DNA of 64,000 nucleotides from Cryobacterium cheniae (GTDB taxonomy: Bacteria; Actinomycetota; Actinomycetes; Actinomycetales; Microbacteriaceae): the NCBI RefSeq assembly GCF_004403395.1, contig NZ_SOGN01000035.1, forward strand, positions 248,001 to 312,000, read 5' to 3'. Under the pieces are notes generated by a model. It saw nothing but the letters and a program-made list of their open reading frames with translations. It made no database searches and was not told where the DNA came from. The position numbers and the translations under genes are program-made. This document shows, piece after piece, positions 33,048 to 40,877 of this stretch (within the stretch, counting starts at the first letter, position 1; every line of letters starts with the position of its first letter).

Positions 33048-33929
33048 CTACAGCGGCGAGGGGCGCCTGCTCGCGGCGCGGCCGCTGGCGCCGCGCCCGT
33101 CGAGGAACTCGAGCACGTCCGGCATGAGGCGCGGGTCGGTCAACACCGACATGTGGCCCTTGCCGGGGTAGAGGATCAGGCGGCCGTTGGGGATGCCCGC
33201 CGCCGTCTCACGGAACAGCTCGGGGGTGTAGAAAGCGTCCTGGTCGCCGCCGATCACCAGGGTGGGCGCTTCGATCTCGCCGAGTCGATCGCGCAGGTCC
33301 AGGGCGTCTTCGGCGCGAATGGTGGTGATCAGGTCGGGGCTGGCCTTGCCGTACATCAGGGGTCCCATCAGCCAGCCCATGCCGGCTGCCAGCCGACTGC
33401 GGGGCTTGTCGCCGATGGCGCTGAAAATCACCCGGCCGGCCTGCCGCGGACGCCCGGCGAGCACCTCCTCGGCGACGCGCCGCATGACCTTCTTGCCGTT
33501 CGGCCCGAGGGAGCACGCCGCGCAGACCAGGATCAGCCGCTGCACCACATCGGGGTGGTCGGCGGCCAGCTGCAGGGCAATGCTCCCGCCGGTCGAGGTG
33601 CCGATCACGTCGACGGGCCCCGGGAACTCCAGGCGCAGGGCGTCGGCGTAGTCCCGGGCGATGTCGGCCATGCCGGCGTTCGGGTCGAGGCCCGGGCGCG
33701 GGGTCAGCCTGAGCACACGGTGCGTGCCCGCCACCGGCATCAGCAGCTGGGCGGCCATCATGCGATCGACGCCGACCGTCGGTTCGTAGTTCTGGGTGAG
33801 GCCCGGGATGGCCACCAGCGGCAAGCCCGTGCCGAACCTCAAGTAGGGCATCCCGCCGAGGAGGGTGCCGGTTCGCCGTGCCAGGGAACGCTCGTCGGTG
33901 GCGTTCTTCGTCTTCATCGTGGGGGGCAT
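33048..33929 (-). CDS. Alpha/beta-fold hydrolase
   Basis: 293 residues. The nucleophile elbow is GTSTGGS (Ser112), the acid lies in GGDQDAFYTPE and the histidine in GKGHMSVL near the C-terminus. The oxyanion region is VAIPGLTQNYEP. Substrate unknown; the sequence resembles esterase/lipase-type cytosolic hydrolases. AAGGG lies 8 nt before ATG 33929; a downstream ATG (33917) is possible. Confidence 0.87.
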   Translation of the reverse strand: MPPTMKTKNATDERSLARRTGTLLGGMPYLRFGTGLPLVAIPGLTQNYEPTVGVDRMMAAQLLMPVAGTHRVLRLTPRPGLDPNAGMADIARDYADALRLEFPGPVDVIGTSTGGSIALQLAADHPDVVQRLILVCAACSLGPNGKKVMRRVAEEVLAGRPRQAGRVIFSAIGDKPRSRLAAGMGWLMGPLMYGKASPDLITTIRAEDALDLRDRLGEIEAPTLVIGGDQDAFYTPELFRETAAGIPNGRLILYPGKGHMSVLTDPRLMPDVLEFLDGRGASGRAASRRPSPL

Positions 33930-34288
33930 CGAAGGGACCCTTTCGTCTCATGGATTGTTCCGGATGCCGTCAGCCGGCTCCGCGGCAACCGGTGGTGACA
34001 GTACCCGCGCCCCGAAGCCCCCGGAAGCGTCCAGCCGGTTTCGGACCGCTGGTGCGGGTCGGCCGGTGGTTTCGGCATCCGTTCGGGGTTCATGACGGCC
34101 GTCCCAACCTGAGGCGCACGAGCAGAACGTGATGTTCGAACCAATCGCTGCCGGCATAAAGAGAGGTTCCGCACCTGTGAAGGCCCTGTCCGGCTGCCGT
34201 GTCGCGTGACGAACAGGCCGCAGGATGCGTCCTAGTTGGTGAGACCCCCCCGTGCCGGAAGGCACCCGCTCCCAATCGAACGGACCCC
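33930..34288. other. 359-nt divergent intergenic region without a confident gene
   Basis: The space between the divergent hydrolase and lipid-kinase genes must hold both promoters. Short ORFs here look like chance reading frames. GTTCGAAC (near 34133) is an 8-bp palindrome; no consensus -35/-10 pair is clear. Confidence 0.5.
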
Positions 34289-35302
34289 ATGACGAGCACC
34301 GCTGTGAACCACGATGACCTGACCGATGACACGACCGCCCCCAAGCTCGCCGCGGTCGTCTACAACCCCGTGAAGGTCGACATCGACGACCTCCGGGGCG
34401 CCGTCGAGGCCGAGCAGACGGCCGCCGGCTGGCCGGAGACCCTCTGGTTCGAGACGTCGGCAGAGGACCCGGGGCAGGGGCAGGCCCGCCAGGCGCTGGA
34501 AGCCGGGGCATCCGTGATCATCGTGGCCGGCGGCGACGGCACCGTGCGCGCCGTGGCGGAGGTGGTGCACGGCACGGATTGCGCCGTGGCGCTGCTGCCG
34601 TCGGGCACCGGCAACCTGCTCGCCCGCAATCTGCAGCTGCCCCTCGATGACGCCGCGCTGTCCCTGCACACCGCGTTCGCCGGCCAGGACCGGGCGATCG
34701 ACGTGTGCCTGATCGACATCGAGCGGGCGGACCGGACGATCGACCGGCACACCTACCTGGTGATGGCCGGACTCGGCCTCGATGCCAAAATGCTCGCGAA
34801 CACCGACGACGCGCTCAAGGCGAAAGCCGGTTGGCTGGCCTACGTGAAGGCGCTGGTGGCCGTCGGCAAGGACGACAGCGAACTGCGATTCCGGTACCGG
34901 CTCAACAAGCAGCCCGAGCAGTCGCTGCGGGCGCACACCATTATGGTCGGCAACTGCGGGTCGCTGCCGGCCAGCATCGAGCTGATTCCGGACGCGGCCC
35001 TCGACGACGGCCTCTTCGACGTGGTCGTGCTGAAGCCGGAGGGCTTCGGCGGCTGGCTGCAGATTATGACGAAGGTGATCTGGGAGAACGGCGTGCTCAG
35101 CCGCACGAAGTTCGGGCGCAAGCTGCGCACCGGGGAGGTCGACGCGCTCAACTACGCCACCGGCACGGAACTCGTGCTGCGGCTGCACGGCCCGGAGGAG
35201 ATCGAACTCGACGGTGACGGGTTCGGCACCGCCGTGGCGCTCAAGACCTGGGTGGAGGCCGGCAGTCTCACCGTGCGCGTGCCGAGCGACGCCGCCGCGT
35301 AG
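34289..35302 (+). CDS. Diacylglycerol kinase-family lipid kinase
   Basis: 337 residues. The catalytic DAGK domain has GGDGTVRAVAEVV (81-93), the nucleotide-binding glycine/aspartate loop, and LPSGTGNLLARNL. C-terminal motifs IELIPDAALDDGLFDVVVL and IELDGDGFG are typical of DgkB/YegS-like soluble lipid kinases. Family role: ATP-dependent phosphorylation of diacylglycerol or related lipids. ATG 34289 starts MTSTAVNHDDL and is chosen because upstream codons lack homology; the ribosome-binding site is weak. Convergent with the lytic-transglycosylase gene across a long hairpin. Confidence 0.92.
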   Translation: MTSTAVNHDDLTDDTTAPKLAAVVYNPVKVDIDDLRGAVEAEQTAAGWPETLWFETSAEDPGQGQARQALEAGASVIIVAGGDGTVRAVAEVVHGTDCAVALLPSGTGNLLARNLQLPLDDAALSLHTAFAGQDRAIDVCLIDIERADRTIDRHTYLVMAGLGLDAKMLANTDDALKAKAGWLAYVKALVAVGKDDSELRFRYRLNKQPEQSLRAHTIMVGNCGSLPASIELIPDAALDDGLFDVVVLKPEGFGGWLQIMTKVIWENGVLSRTKFGRKLRTGEVDALNYATGTELVLRLHGPEEIELDGDGFGTAVALKTWVEAGSLTVRVPSDAAA

Positions 35303-35380
35303 GCCGCGCGCGGCATCCGTCACCGGTCTCCTCCGCTCACCCCGCCTCTTCTCCCGGCTCTCCTTCCGAGGCGCGGGAGG

Positions 35381-35440
35381 TGCGCCGTCACGCGCGTGGC
35401 AGGCCACCCGCGCAGCGGCGCAGTACCCGCGCTCCGCTGG
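35381..35440. repeat. REP-like repeat family 2, copy c (inverted orientation)
   Basis: CGCGTGGCAGGCCACCCGCGCAGCGGCGCAGTAC-type sequence is the reverse complement of copies a and b, with several substitutions (read from the complementary strand it contains ACTGCGCCGCTGCGC). It lies between the convergent lipid-kinase and lytic-transglycosylase genes. Confidence 0.6.
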
Positions 35441-35487
35441 AGCGGCGGCGCAGGTGCGGCCGAAACTTCCTCGCCCCCTCACGCCAG

Positions 35488-35550
35488 CGCCGAGCCGTGA
35501 GTTTCGCCCCTTTTCTGTCGAAGAACGGGGTCGAAACTCACGGCTCGGCG
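35488..35550. repeat. Long nested palindrome B (possible bidirectional terminator)
   Basis: Outer arms CGCCGAGCCGTGAGTTTCG (35488-35506) and its exact reverse complement (35532-35550), 19 bp with no mismatch. An inner CCCC/GGGG stem encloses TTTTCTGTCGAAGAAC. It lies between convergent genes. The AAGAACGGG segment in the loop also occurs in palindrome A. Confidence 0.8.
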
Positions 35551-35604
35551 CGGTTGTGCGGACGTGCGAGGATCAGAGGATCAGGCGATCAGGGGATCAG
35601 GGGA

Positions 35605-36531
35605 TCAGTACCAGTTGTTGGCCTGCGAGTGTGCCCAGGCGGCGCACGGGGTGCCGTAGGAGGAGGCCTTGATGTAGCCGAGGCCCCAGGCGATCTGAGT
35701 GGTCGCGTTGGTGGCCCAGTCGCTGCCGGCCGTCGCCATTTTGTTGCCGGGCAACGCCTGCGGGATGCCGGTGGCACCGCCGTTGGAGTTGACGGCGTCG
35801 AACTTCCACTCCGATTCCTTCTGCCACAGCTGGTTCAGGCAGGAGAACTGGTCGGCGCCCCAGCCGTACTGGGACGCGGCCATGGCCTGAGCCGTGGCGC
35901 GTGCGCCCGCGGGGGTGTTGCCGCCGGCCAGGGACTGGGCTCGGGCGGCTTCGGCTGCGGCGGCCTGAGCGGCGGCTTCGGCGGCGGCGGCCTGGGCGGA
36001 GGCGGCGGCCTCGGCGGCGGCCACGGCGGCCACCCGGTCGGCTTCGATCGATGCCGCGGTGACGGCGGCCGTCTCGGCCTTGGTCTGGGCGGTCAGATCG
36101 GTGATCTGGTCGAGAGGCAGGATCTCGTAGCCGGCGAGGGAGCTGGCGACCGCGGCGAGGCTGGAGGCATCCACCTTGTCCTTGGTGGCGGCGAGGACCT
36201 GGTTGGCCTCATTCAGGGTGATGGAGGCCGAGTTGTCGGCGTGCGCTTCGGCGACCACGTCGAAGGCGCCGAGCTGCTCGCGGTGCAGGCCGGTGCTGTC
36301 GGCGAGCTCGGACGTGGCCGAGACGCGGGACTGGGTGGCCGCTGCGGACTGACCGGCGAAGCCGGCGCCGACGGCGAGGCCGGTGATGGCGAGCACGCTG
36401 CCGGCGATGATCGCGATGCGGTGCGGGCGTTTGATCGTGGTGGTGCTGGTGCTGTTGCTGCTGGGAGTGCTGTTGCTGCGCTTGTTCTGGGCGTCGAATC
36501 GAGTGCGGAGTTCTTCGGGTGTTTCAGGCAT
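35605..36531 (-). CDS. Secreted lytic-transglycosylase-like protein (SLT/aggregation-promoting-factor C-terminus)
   Basis: 308 residues. A Ser/Thr/Asn-rich cytoplasmic head is followed by a hydrophobic segment (RIAIIAGSVLAITGLAVGAG, about 38-57), an extracellular helical and then Ala/Glu/Gln-rich coiled region (about 145-200), and a C-terminal lysozyme-like domain: QYGWGADQFSCLNQLWQKES, with the probable catalytic Glu in KES, and GIPQALPGNKM. Such proteins cleave or bind peptidoglycan at the cell surface. It should be secreted or anchored by the N-terminal helix. ATG 36531 is supported by the topology; its ribosome-binding site is poor, and the frame is open upstream. Confidence 0.85.
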   Translation of the reverse strand: MPETPEELRTRFDAQNKRSNSTPSSNSTSTTTIKRPHRIAIIAGSVLAITGLAVGAGFAGQSAAATQSRVSATSELADSTGLHREQLGAFDVVAEAHADNSASITLNEANQVLAATKDKVDASSLAAVASSLAGYEILPLDQITDLTAQTKAETAAVTAASIEADRVAAVAAAEAAASAQAAAAEAAAQAAAAEAARAQSLAGGNTPAGARATAQAMAASQYGWGADQFSCLNQLWQKESEWKFDAVNSNGGATGIPQALPGNKMATAGSDWATNATTQIAWGLGYIKASSYGTPCAAWAHSQANNWY

Positions 36532-36743
36532 TGAGGAGGCTGGACTTCCGTGTGACGCAAGCCCGCGCGCGTGAGCGCACCGGCTCACTGAGCATCGGAT
36601 CTGCGCTCTCGGAGTGCGGCGCAGATGAAACGACAATCATGCCTCAGGTTTCTGAACAAACGCTCAGTTAACCTGCGAAAGTCATGGCAGTAGGGGCTTG
36701 ACACCGGATTCGCCAGGCTCTATGGGGTCGGCGGGGTCCTGGC

Positions 36744-37298
36744 TCAGCCCTGCGCGCCCTTCCGCTTGCGGAAGGCGATCATGTTCATGCGGCTGCCGCA
36801 CCGGGCGCTGCAGAATCGTTTGGACCCGTTGCGGGATAGATCCAGGATGAGGCCGGCGCAGTCGTCCGCCCCACAGATCCGCAGCCGCTGCATCTCATCC
36901 ATCCGGATGACGTCCGTCAGGGCCAGCGCGGCCTCCACGCGCATCCGTTCACCGAGCGGAGCGTCGGGCGTCGTCGCGTGCATGTGCCAGTCGGACCCGT
37001 CGTGCCGGGCGAGATACGGCAGGGCGTGCGCGTCGGCCAGCATCTTGTTGACCTGGATCACGGCAGCGTCCCGTTCGAGGCTCCAGACGAGCCGCACCTG
37101 ATCGCGGGCGCGCAGCACATCCCGCCGCTCGTACTCGTCCCCGTCGATGCGTCCGGAAAAGGGATACCCCGCAAGGAAATCCGCCAGTTGCTCGAGCGTC
37201 GCGATCTCGTCGGTGCCGCTCCGGGAGGCCGCCGGGTCGGTATTGCCGAGCTCAACGGCAAAATCCAGCGCCTCCTCGGTGTCATGGGCAAACTGCAT
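36744..37298 (-). CDS. CGNR zinc-finger protein, putative transcriptional regulator
   Basis: 184 residues. The N-terminal ABATE-type (stress-sensing, DUF1470) domain begins MQFAHDTEEALDFAVELGNT, and the C-terminal CGNR zinc finger reads CGADDCAGLILDLSRNGSKR then FCSARCGSRMN, with four zinc cysteines. The motif CGNR appears as CGSR here. Such proteins are predicted transcription regulators. TAGGAG lies 6 nt before ATG 37298. It is divergent from a DMT exporter across 81 nt carrying an inverted repeat, a usual arrangement for a regulator and its target. Confidence 0.88.
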   Translation of the reverse strand: MQFAHDTEEALDFAVELGNTDPAASRSGTDEIATLEQLADFLAGYPFSGRIDGDEYERRDVLRARDQVRLVWSLERDAAVIQVNKMLADAHALPYLARHDGSDWHMHATTPDAPLGERMRVEAALALTDVIRMDEMQRLRICGADDCAGLILDLSRNGSKRFCSARCGSRMNMIAFRKRKGAQG

Positions 37299-37326
37299 GT
37301 TGACTCCTAACGGACCCTGCCGTAGC

Positions 37327-37357
37327 GTTATGGTCGTCATCAATTGTAGACCGTAAC
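37327..37357. promoter_or_regulatory. Inverted repeat between CGNR regulator and exporter genes
   Basis: GTTATGGTC (37327-37335), a 13-nt spacer, GACCGTAAC (37349-37357); one mismatch over 9 bp. The midpoint lies between the two divergent start codons, so it is a candidate operator for the CGNR protein. Confidence 0.5.
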
Positions 37358-37379
37358 ACTGGACGCCGGAGGAGCAGTC

Positions 37380-38363
37380 ATGGTGAAGATCTCCTCCACG
37401 TCGGCCGGCCTGGCGGTGGCGGTCCTCGGGTCGCTCTCGTTCGGCACCTCCGGCGCGTTCATCAAGCCGCTCCTCGAGGCGGGCTGGTCCCCGACCGCTG
37501 CCGTCACCGCCCGGGTGGTCATCGGCGGGCTCGTTCTGCTGCCGGTCGCCCTCGTCTCGCTGCGCGGCCGCTGGCACGCGCTGTGGCGGGCGCGCTGGCG
37601 GGTGATCGTGATGGCCATCGTCGGCGTCGTCATCACGCAGGTTTTCTACTTCGCCGCGATCCAGACCATTCCCGTCGCCACGGCACTGCTGATCGAACTT
37701 CTCGCGCCGCTGCTCCTGGTCGGCGTCGCGTGGGCGACGACCCGGCGCATCCCGCGCGCGCTGGTTCTGATCGGCTCGGTTTTCGCCGTCGGTGGGCTGC
37801 TGCTCGTGATCGGCCCGGGTGCCATTCGCGCCGTTGACCCGGTCGGCCTGATGTTCGCGTTCTGCGCCATGATCGGCTGCGCGACCTACTTCGTCGTGGC
37901 GGCCCGTCCCAGCGACGGGCTTTCGCCGGTCGCGTTCGCGGCCTCGGGTCTCGTGCTGGGCGGCCTGATCCTGGGTCTGCTCGGTGTCACCGGCCTTCTG
38001 CCGCTCACCGCGACGTTCGGCGACCTGCCGCTCGCGGGCATCGAGTTGCCGTGGTGGGTGCCGTTGGTCATCGTCGCGGTGGTCAGCACCGCGATCGCCT
38101 ATGTCGCCGGCATTACCGCGGCCGAGGCCCTCGGGTCACGGCTGGCCTCCTTCGTGTCCCTGCTCGAGGTCGTCTTCGCGGCTCTGTTCGCCTGGCTCCT
38201 GCTCGGTGAACAGCTCATGCCCCTCCAACTCCTCGGCGGCGCGTTGATCCTGGGTGGCATCGCGGCCGTGCGCGCCGCGGGCTCTACGGACGAATTCCCC
38301 GCCACCTCACTCGAGAAGCTGGAATCACCAGCGTTCGGAGCACAGGTTCTCGAGACCCGCTGA
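37380..38363 (+). CDS. EamA/DMT-family transporter (RhtA-like)
   Basis: 327 residues with ten hydrophobic segments arranged as two EamA repeats (about 10-140 and 150-295). GTSGAFIKPLLEAGWSP and LLIELLAPLLLVGVAW in the first repeat and SFVSLLEVVFAALFAWLLLGEQ in the second are typical. RhtA/YdcZ-type members export amino acids or metabolites; the substrate here is unknown. CGGAGGAG is ideally placed before ATG 37380. The C-terminal 30 residues form a hydrophilic tail. Confidence 0.92.
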   Translation: MVKISSTSAGLAVAVLGSLSFGTSGAFIKPLLEAGWSPTAAVTARVVIGGLVLLPVALVSLRGRWHALWRARWRVIVMAIVGVVITQVFYFAAIQTIPVATALLIELLAPLLLVGVAWATTRRIPRALVLIGSVFAVGGLLLVIGPGAIRAVDPVGLMFAFCAMIGCATYFVVAARPSDGLSPVAFAASGLVLGGLILGLLGVTGLLPLTATFGDLPLAGIELPWWVPLVIVAVVSTAIAYVAGITAAEALGSRLASFVSLLEVVFAALFAWLLLGEQLMPLQLLGGALILGGIAAVRAAGSTDEFPATSLEKLESPAFGAQVLETR

Positions 38364-38410
38364 CTCGTGCGACGTCCCTTGGCCGCAAGGCTGAGGCGCC
38401 GGCGATCGCC

Positions 38411-38749
38411 CTACGCAATCCCCAGCTGCACCAGCAGCCGTGGGAAGTCCGTGACGAGGGTGTTCCAGACGATCTGGTAGTCGGTGTTCGCGTAATCGTT
38501 CGCAAGATAGTTGCGCATGGCCTGCAGCTCGGCCCAGGCGACCTCCGGGTGCCGGTCCCGATATCCCTCCGGCAACCGCTCGACGGCGGCCTGCAGGTCG
38601 ATCACGATGGCCTTGGCCGCGAGCTGCTGGGTACGATCGGCCCGGTCGAAGAAGACCTCCCGGCCGCGAGCCGTGATGAGGTTTGCGTGACGGACCAGAT
38701 CACGGATGTCGGCGAGCAGCGCATCCGTTCGGTCGAATTCGTGAGTCAT
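38411..38749 (-). CDS. hepT: HepT-like HEPN toxin (DUF86) with altered catalytic motif
   Basis: 112 residues, all-helical, the size of HepT. The conserved HEPN motif in this family is R-x4-H-x-Y; here it reads R79-NYLA-N84-D-Y86, so Asn replaces the catalytic His, while Arg79 and the tyrosine (modified by the antitoxin in characterised systems) remain. WNTLVTDFPRLLVQLG is the usual C-terminus. HepT toxins are RNases held in check by AMPylation by MntA. This one may be inactive or differently active. It follows its partner gene by 28 nt. Confidence 0.85.
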   Translation of the reverse strand: MTHEFDRTDALLADIRDLVRHANLITARGREVFFDRADRTQQLAAKAIVIDLQAAVERLPEGYRDRHPEVAWAELQAMRNYLANDYANTDYQIVWNTLVTDFPRLLVQLGIA

Positions 38750-38777
38750 CAGGTCTCGATCCCGTCGCCTGGGCCGT

Positions 38778-39230
38778 TCACAGTGGCACGGCTTCGGCGA
38801 CAGCCCGGTCGCGAATGGCGCCCTCGGCCCGGTCGCTCATCACGTCGACGTGCACGCCGAGGAGCTGTTCGAGGTCGAGGACGAGCCCGACCGCATCGAG
38901 GATGGAGGCGCCCGGGTCGAAGGTGACGAGGAGGTCGATGTCGCTGCCGGCGGCATCCGTTCTCCGGGCGACGCTGCCGAAGACCCGCACGTTGCCGGCC
39001 CGGCGGCGGCCGGCGAGTTCGAGCACGGTGTCTCGGTTGCGACGCAGCACGGCCGATGGCAGCAGGGCGGTGGCCGCCAGGATGAGGGCGAGGGTCTCGG
39101 GTCGCGGCCGCACACAGCCGGACTCATAGGCGGAGAGATTCGACTGAGCCACTCCGGCGCGCGCGGCCAGCTGGCTCTGCGAGAGTCCGGCCCGGACGCG
39201 CGCCTCGAGAATGCGGGTTGACGTGCTCAT
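38778..39230 (-). CDS. mntA: XRE helix-turn-helix fused to MntA-like nucleotidyltransferase (antitoxin)
   Basis: 150 residues. The N-terminal XRE-type HTH (ILEARVRAGLSQSQLAARAG, about 7-55) is followed by a minimal nucleotidyltransferase domain with GSVARR...GSDIDLLV, giving the GSx10DxD signature (Gly85, Ser86, Asp97, Asp99). MntA antitoxins neutralise HepT by transferring AMP to its tyrosine. The fused HTH suggests the antitoxin also autoregulates the operon. The gene precedes the HepT-like gene in the same transcript; no other DNA-binding gene is present. Confidence 0.88.
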   Translation of the reverse strand: MSTSTRILEARVRAGLSQSQLAARAGVAQSNLSAYESGCVRPRPETLALILAATALLPSAVLRRNRDTVLELAGRRRAGNVRVFGSVARRTDAAGSDIDLLVTFDPGASILDAVGLVLDLEQLLGVHVDVMSDRAEGAIRDRAVAEAVPL

Positions 39231-39333
39231 GGCGGGAGTATAGCCCTCAGAAAAATTGGCGCCACGGACCGCCCGAAGTCATGACCCGGACCGCTCCGCA
39301 CGCCGCAGCCGCAGCAGCAGCGGCCGAGCGCGG

Positions 39334-39383
39334 GTGCTGCGCCGCTGCGCTGGTGGCGTGCCACGCGCGCAGCGGCGCAGCAC
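39334..39383. repeat. REP-like repeat family 2, copy b (perfect)
   Basis: GTGCTGCGCCGCTGCGC (39334-39350) and its exact reverse complement (39367-39383) surround a 16-nt loop TGGTGGCGTGCCACGC. This is the best-preserved of three copies in the window and lies upstream of mntA. Confidence 0.8.
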
Positions 39384-39490
39384 CAGCGCGTGGCCACTAC
39401 CGGCACCGCAACGCGCAGGTGACAGGGATGACTCACCTGTAGCGCAATGAACAGGTCAGTTGCCGCTGATCACACCGACTCTCAGTGCAT

Positions 39491-39574
39491 AACTCCTGCA
39501 AATCGGGGAGAGCTCCCTCACGTTCCGCGTGATTCCGCGGGTGAAAGACTCGACCGGCAGAATTTGCAGGAGTT
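39491..39574. repeat. Long palindrome C
   Basis: AACTCCTGCAAAT (39491-39503) and ATTTGCAGGAGTT (39562-39574), 13 bp with no mismatch, enclose 58 nt with a small CACG/CGTG stem. Architecture resembles palindromes A, B and D, but this one lies between divergent transcription units, so it is not simply a terminator. Confidence 0.7.
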
Positions 39575-39627
39575 GTGCTCACCCCGCGTCTTCGTTCAGT
39601 CGTTCCTGGTCGATTGCGACAAGGTCC

Positions 39628-39874
39628 TACCGCGGGCGGGCCAGTCGAATCGGACCCTTCGTGGTCGACGGATCGACCACGGCGCCGCCCTGCGTGATCC
39701 AGCCGGAGGTCGGTCGCGGTGACGCACTGTGCGCGGCACGCGGTTCTTCACCGAATCCCAGCTGTCGGCCCACTTCGCGCGCCACTCGATGCGGCGCCCG
39801 CACGAGGCGCAGGTCTTGTCCGCCCTGTCACGGGCGGGGTCAGACTCGGCGGATTTGCGTTGACGGTGGGCCGT
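39628..39874 (-). pseudogene. Degenerate copy of the DUF2256/DUF3253 gene at 42.7-43.1 kb
   Basis: The reading frame still encodes KTCASCGRRIEWRAKWADSW, nearly identical to the intact protein, and the C-terminal end of the DUF3253 part. Differences that disable it: the start is ACG instead of ATG; about 8 nt are missing around the CSTAC cysteine pair, causing a frameshift; and about 160 nt covering most of DUF3253 are deleted. Flanking sequence is rich in repeats (palindrome C, REP copy b), hinting at a role in the duplication or deletion. Confidence 0.8.
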
Positions 39875-40043
39875 GCCTTCAATCAGGGCGTGACGAATCC
39901 GGCCCGCATCCGTCTTAGTAGTGACGGATGCCCCCGCCCCGCGACCCCCGCGACCGCTCAGACCGCTCAGTCCGCCCAGACCGCCCAGACCGCCCGAATC
40001 TGCAGGACGCACAAGGCAAGCCCCCGACCCCGAAGGAACCCCC

Positions 40044-40877
40044 GTGACGAATACTGACCGTTCGAGTGCCGAACGCCGGCGCGTGACCGCCGCGAACCCC
40101 CGTAGCCGCAACGTCGAAGTGGACGGGCATGAGTTCACCGTGCACTCCATGTCGAGCACCTCGCGCGCGCCGGAGGCGGAGGTGCCGACCTACCTGTTGG
40201 TGCACGGGATCGGGGCGTCGCACCGCTATTACCGCCGGATGCAGCAGAGCCTGGCCGTCACCGGGCACACGCATTCGCTCGATCTGCCCGGCTTCGGCGG
40301 CACCCGCAGGCCCGAGCGACCTATCCCGGTCGAAGAATACGGCACCCTGCTCGGCCGGCTTCTGGATCAGCTCGAGGTGCCGCGGGCGGTCCTGGTCGGC
40401 CATTCGATGGGTGCCCAGTTCGTCACGGAGCTGGCCCGGCAACGCCCGGACATCGCCTCCCACCTGGTTCTGATCGGCCCCGTCACCGATCCCCGCCGGG
40501 CGACGGCCGTGAAACAGGCGATGGGCCTGACCCGGGACTCGGTCAAGGAACCGCCGGCAGGCAAGCTGATCGTCTTCCGCGATTACCTCAAGTGCGGTCC
40601 GCGCTGGTTCTCGAGCGAACTCGCCCAGATGCTCGACTACCGCACCGACCTGTCTCTCCGCGAGGTGCGCTCCCCCACCCTCGTGATCCGCGGCGCCAAC
40701 GACCCGGTCTCGGGCCACGTCTGGTGTGAATCGCTGAGCGCCGCCGTGCCGAACGGGCAGCTCGTCGAGGTCGAGGGGCACCGCCACCTGGTGCACCACA
40801 CCGCTGCTGCGCAGGCTGCCGCCCACATCGAGGGGCACGTCCGGCGGCATCCGTCGATCACGCACCCGGCCGCATGA
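40044..40877 (+). CDS. Alpha/beta-fold hydrolase 1 of a coupled pair
   Basis: 277 residues from GTG 40044 with AAGGA 6 nt upstream. Oxyanion motif LLVHGIGASHRYY, nucleophile elbow VGHSMGAQF (Ser121), acid in RGANDPVSG and histidine in GHRHLVH. This is a typical cytosolic esterase/hydrolase; substrate unknown. Its stop overlaps the ATG of the next hydrolase (ATGA), so the two proteins are probably made together and may work together. Confidence 0.9.
   Translation: MTNTDRSSAERRRVTAANPRSRNVEVDGHEFTVHSMSSTSRAPEAEVPTYLLVHGIGASHRYYRRMQQSLAVTGHTHSLDLPGFGGTRRPERPIPVEEYGTLLGRLLDQLEVPRAVLVGHSMGAQFVTELARQRPDIASHLVLIGPVTDPRRATAVKQAMGLTRDSVKEPPAGKLIVFRDYLKCGPRWFSSELAQMLDYRTDLSLREVRSPTLVIRGANDPVSGHVWCESLSAAVPNGQLVEVEGHRHLVHHTAAAQAAAHIEGHVRRHPSITHPAA

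Noticed and set aside
35380-36534. 384-residue Gly-rich plus-strand frame
   Set aside because: Antisense to the Ala-rich coiled region of the lytic-transglycosylase-like gene; the glycine stretches are complementary reading of Ala codons.
36532-36700. Possible c-di-AMP (ydaO-type) riboswitch upstream of the lytic-transglycosylase-like gene
   Set aside because: Cell-wall hydrolase genes in Actinobacteria often have one, but none of the conserved core could be found in this leader.
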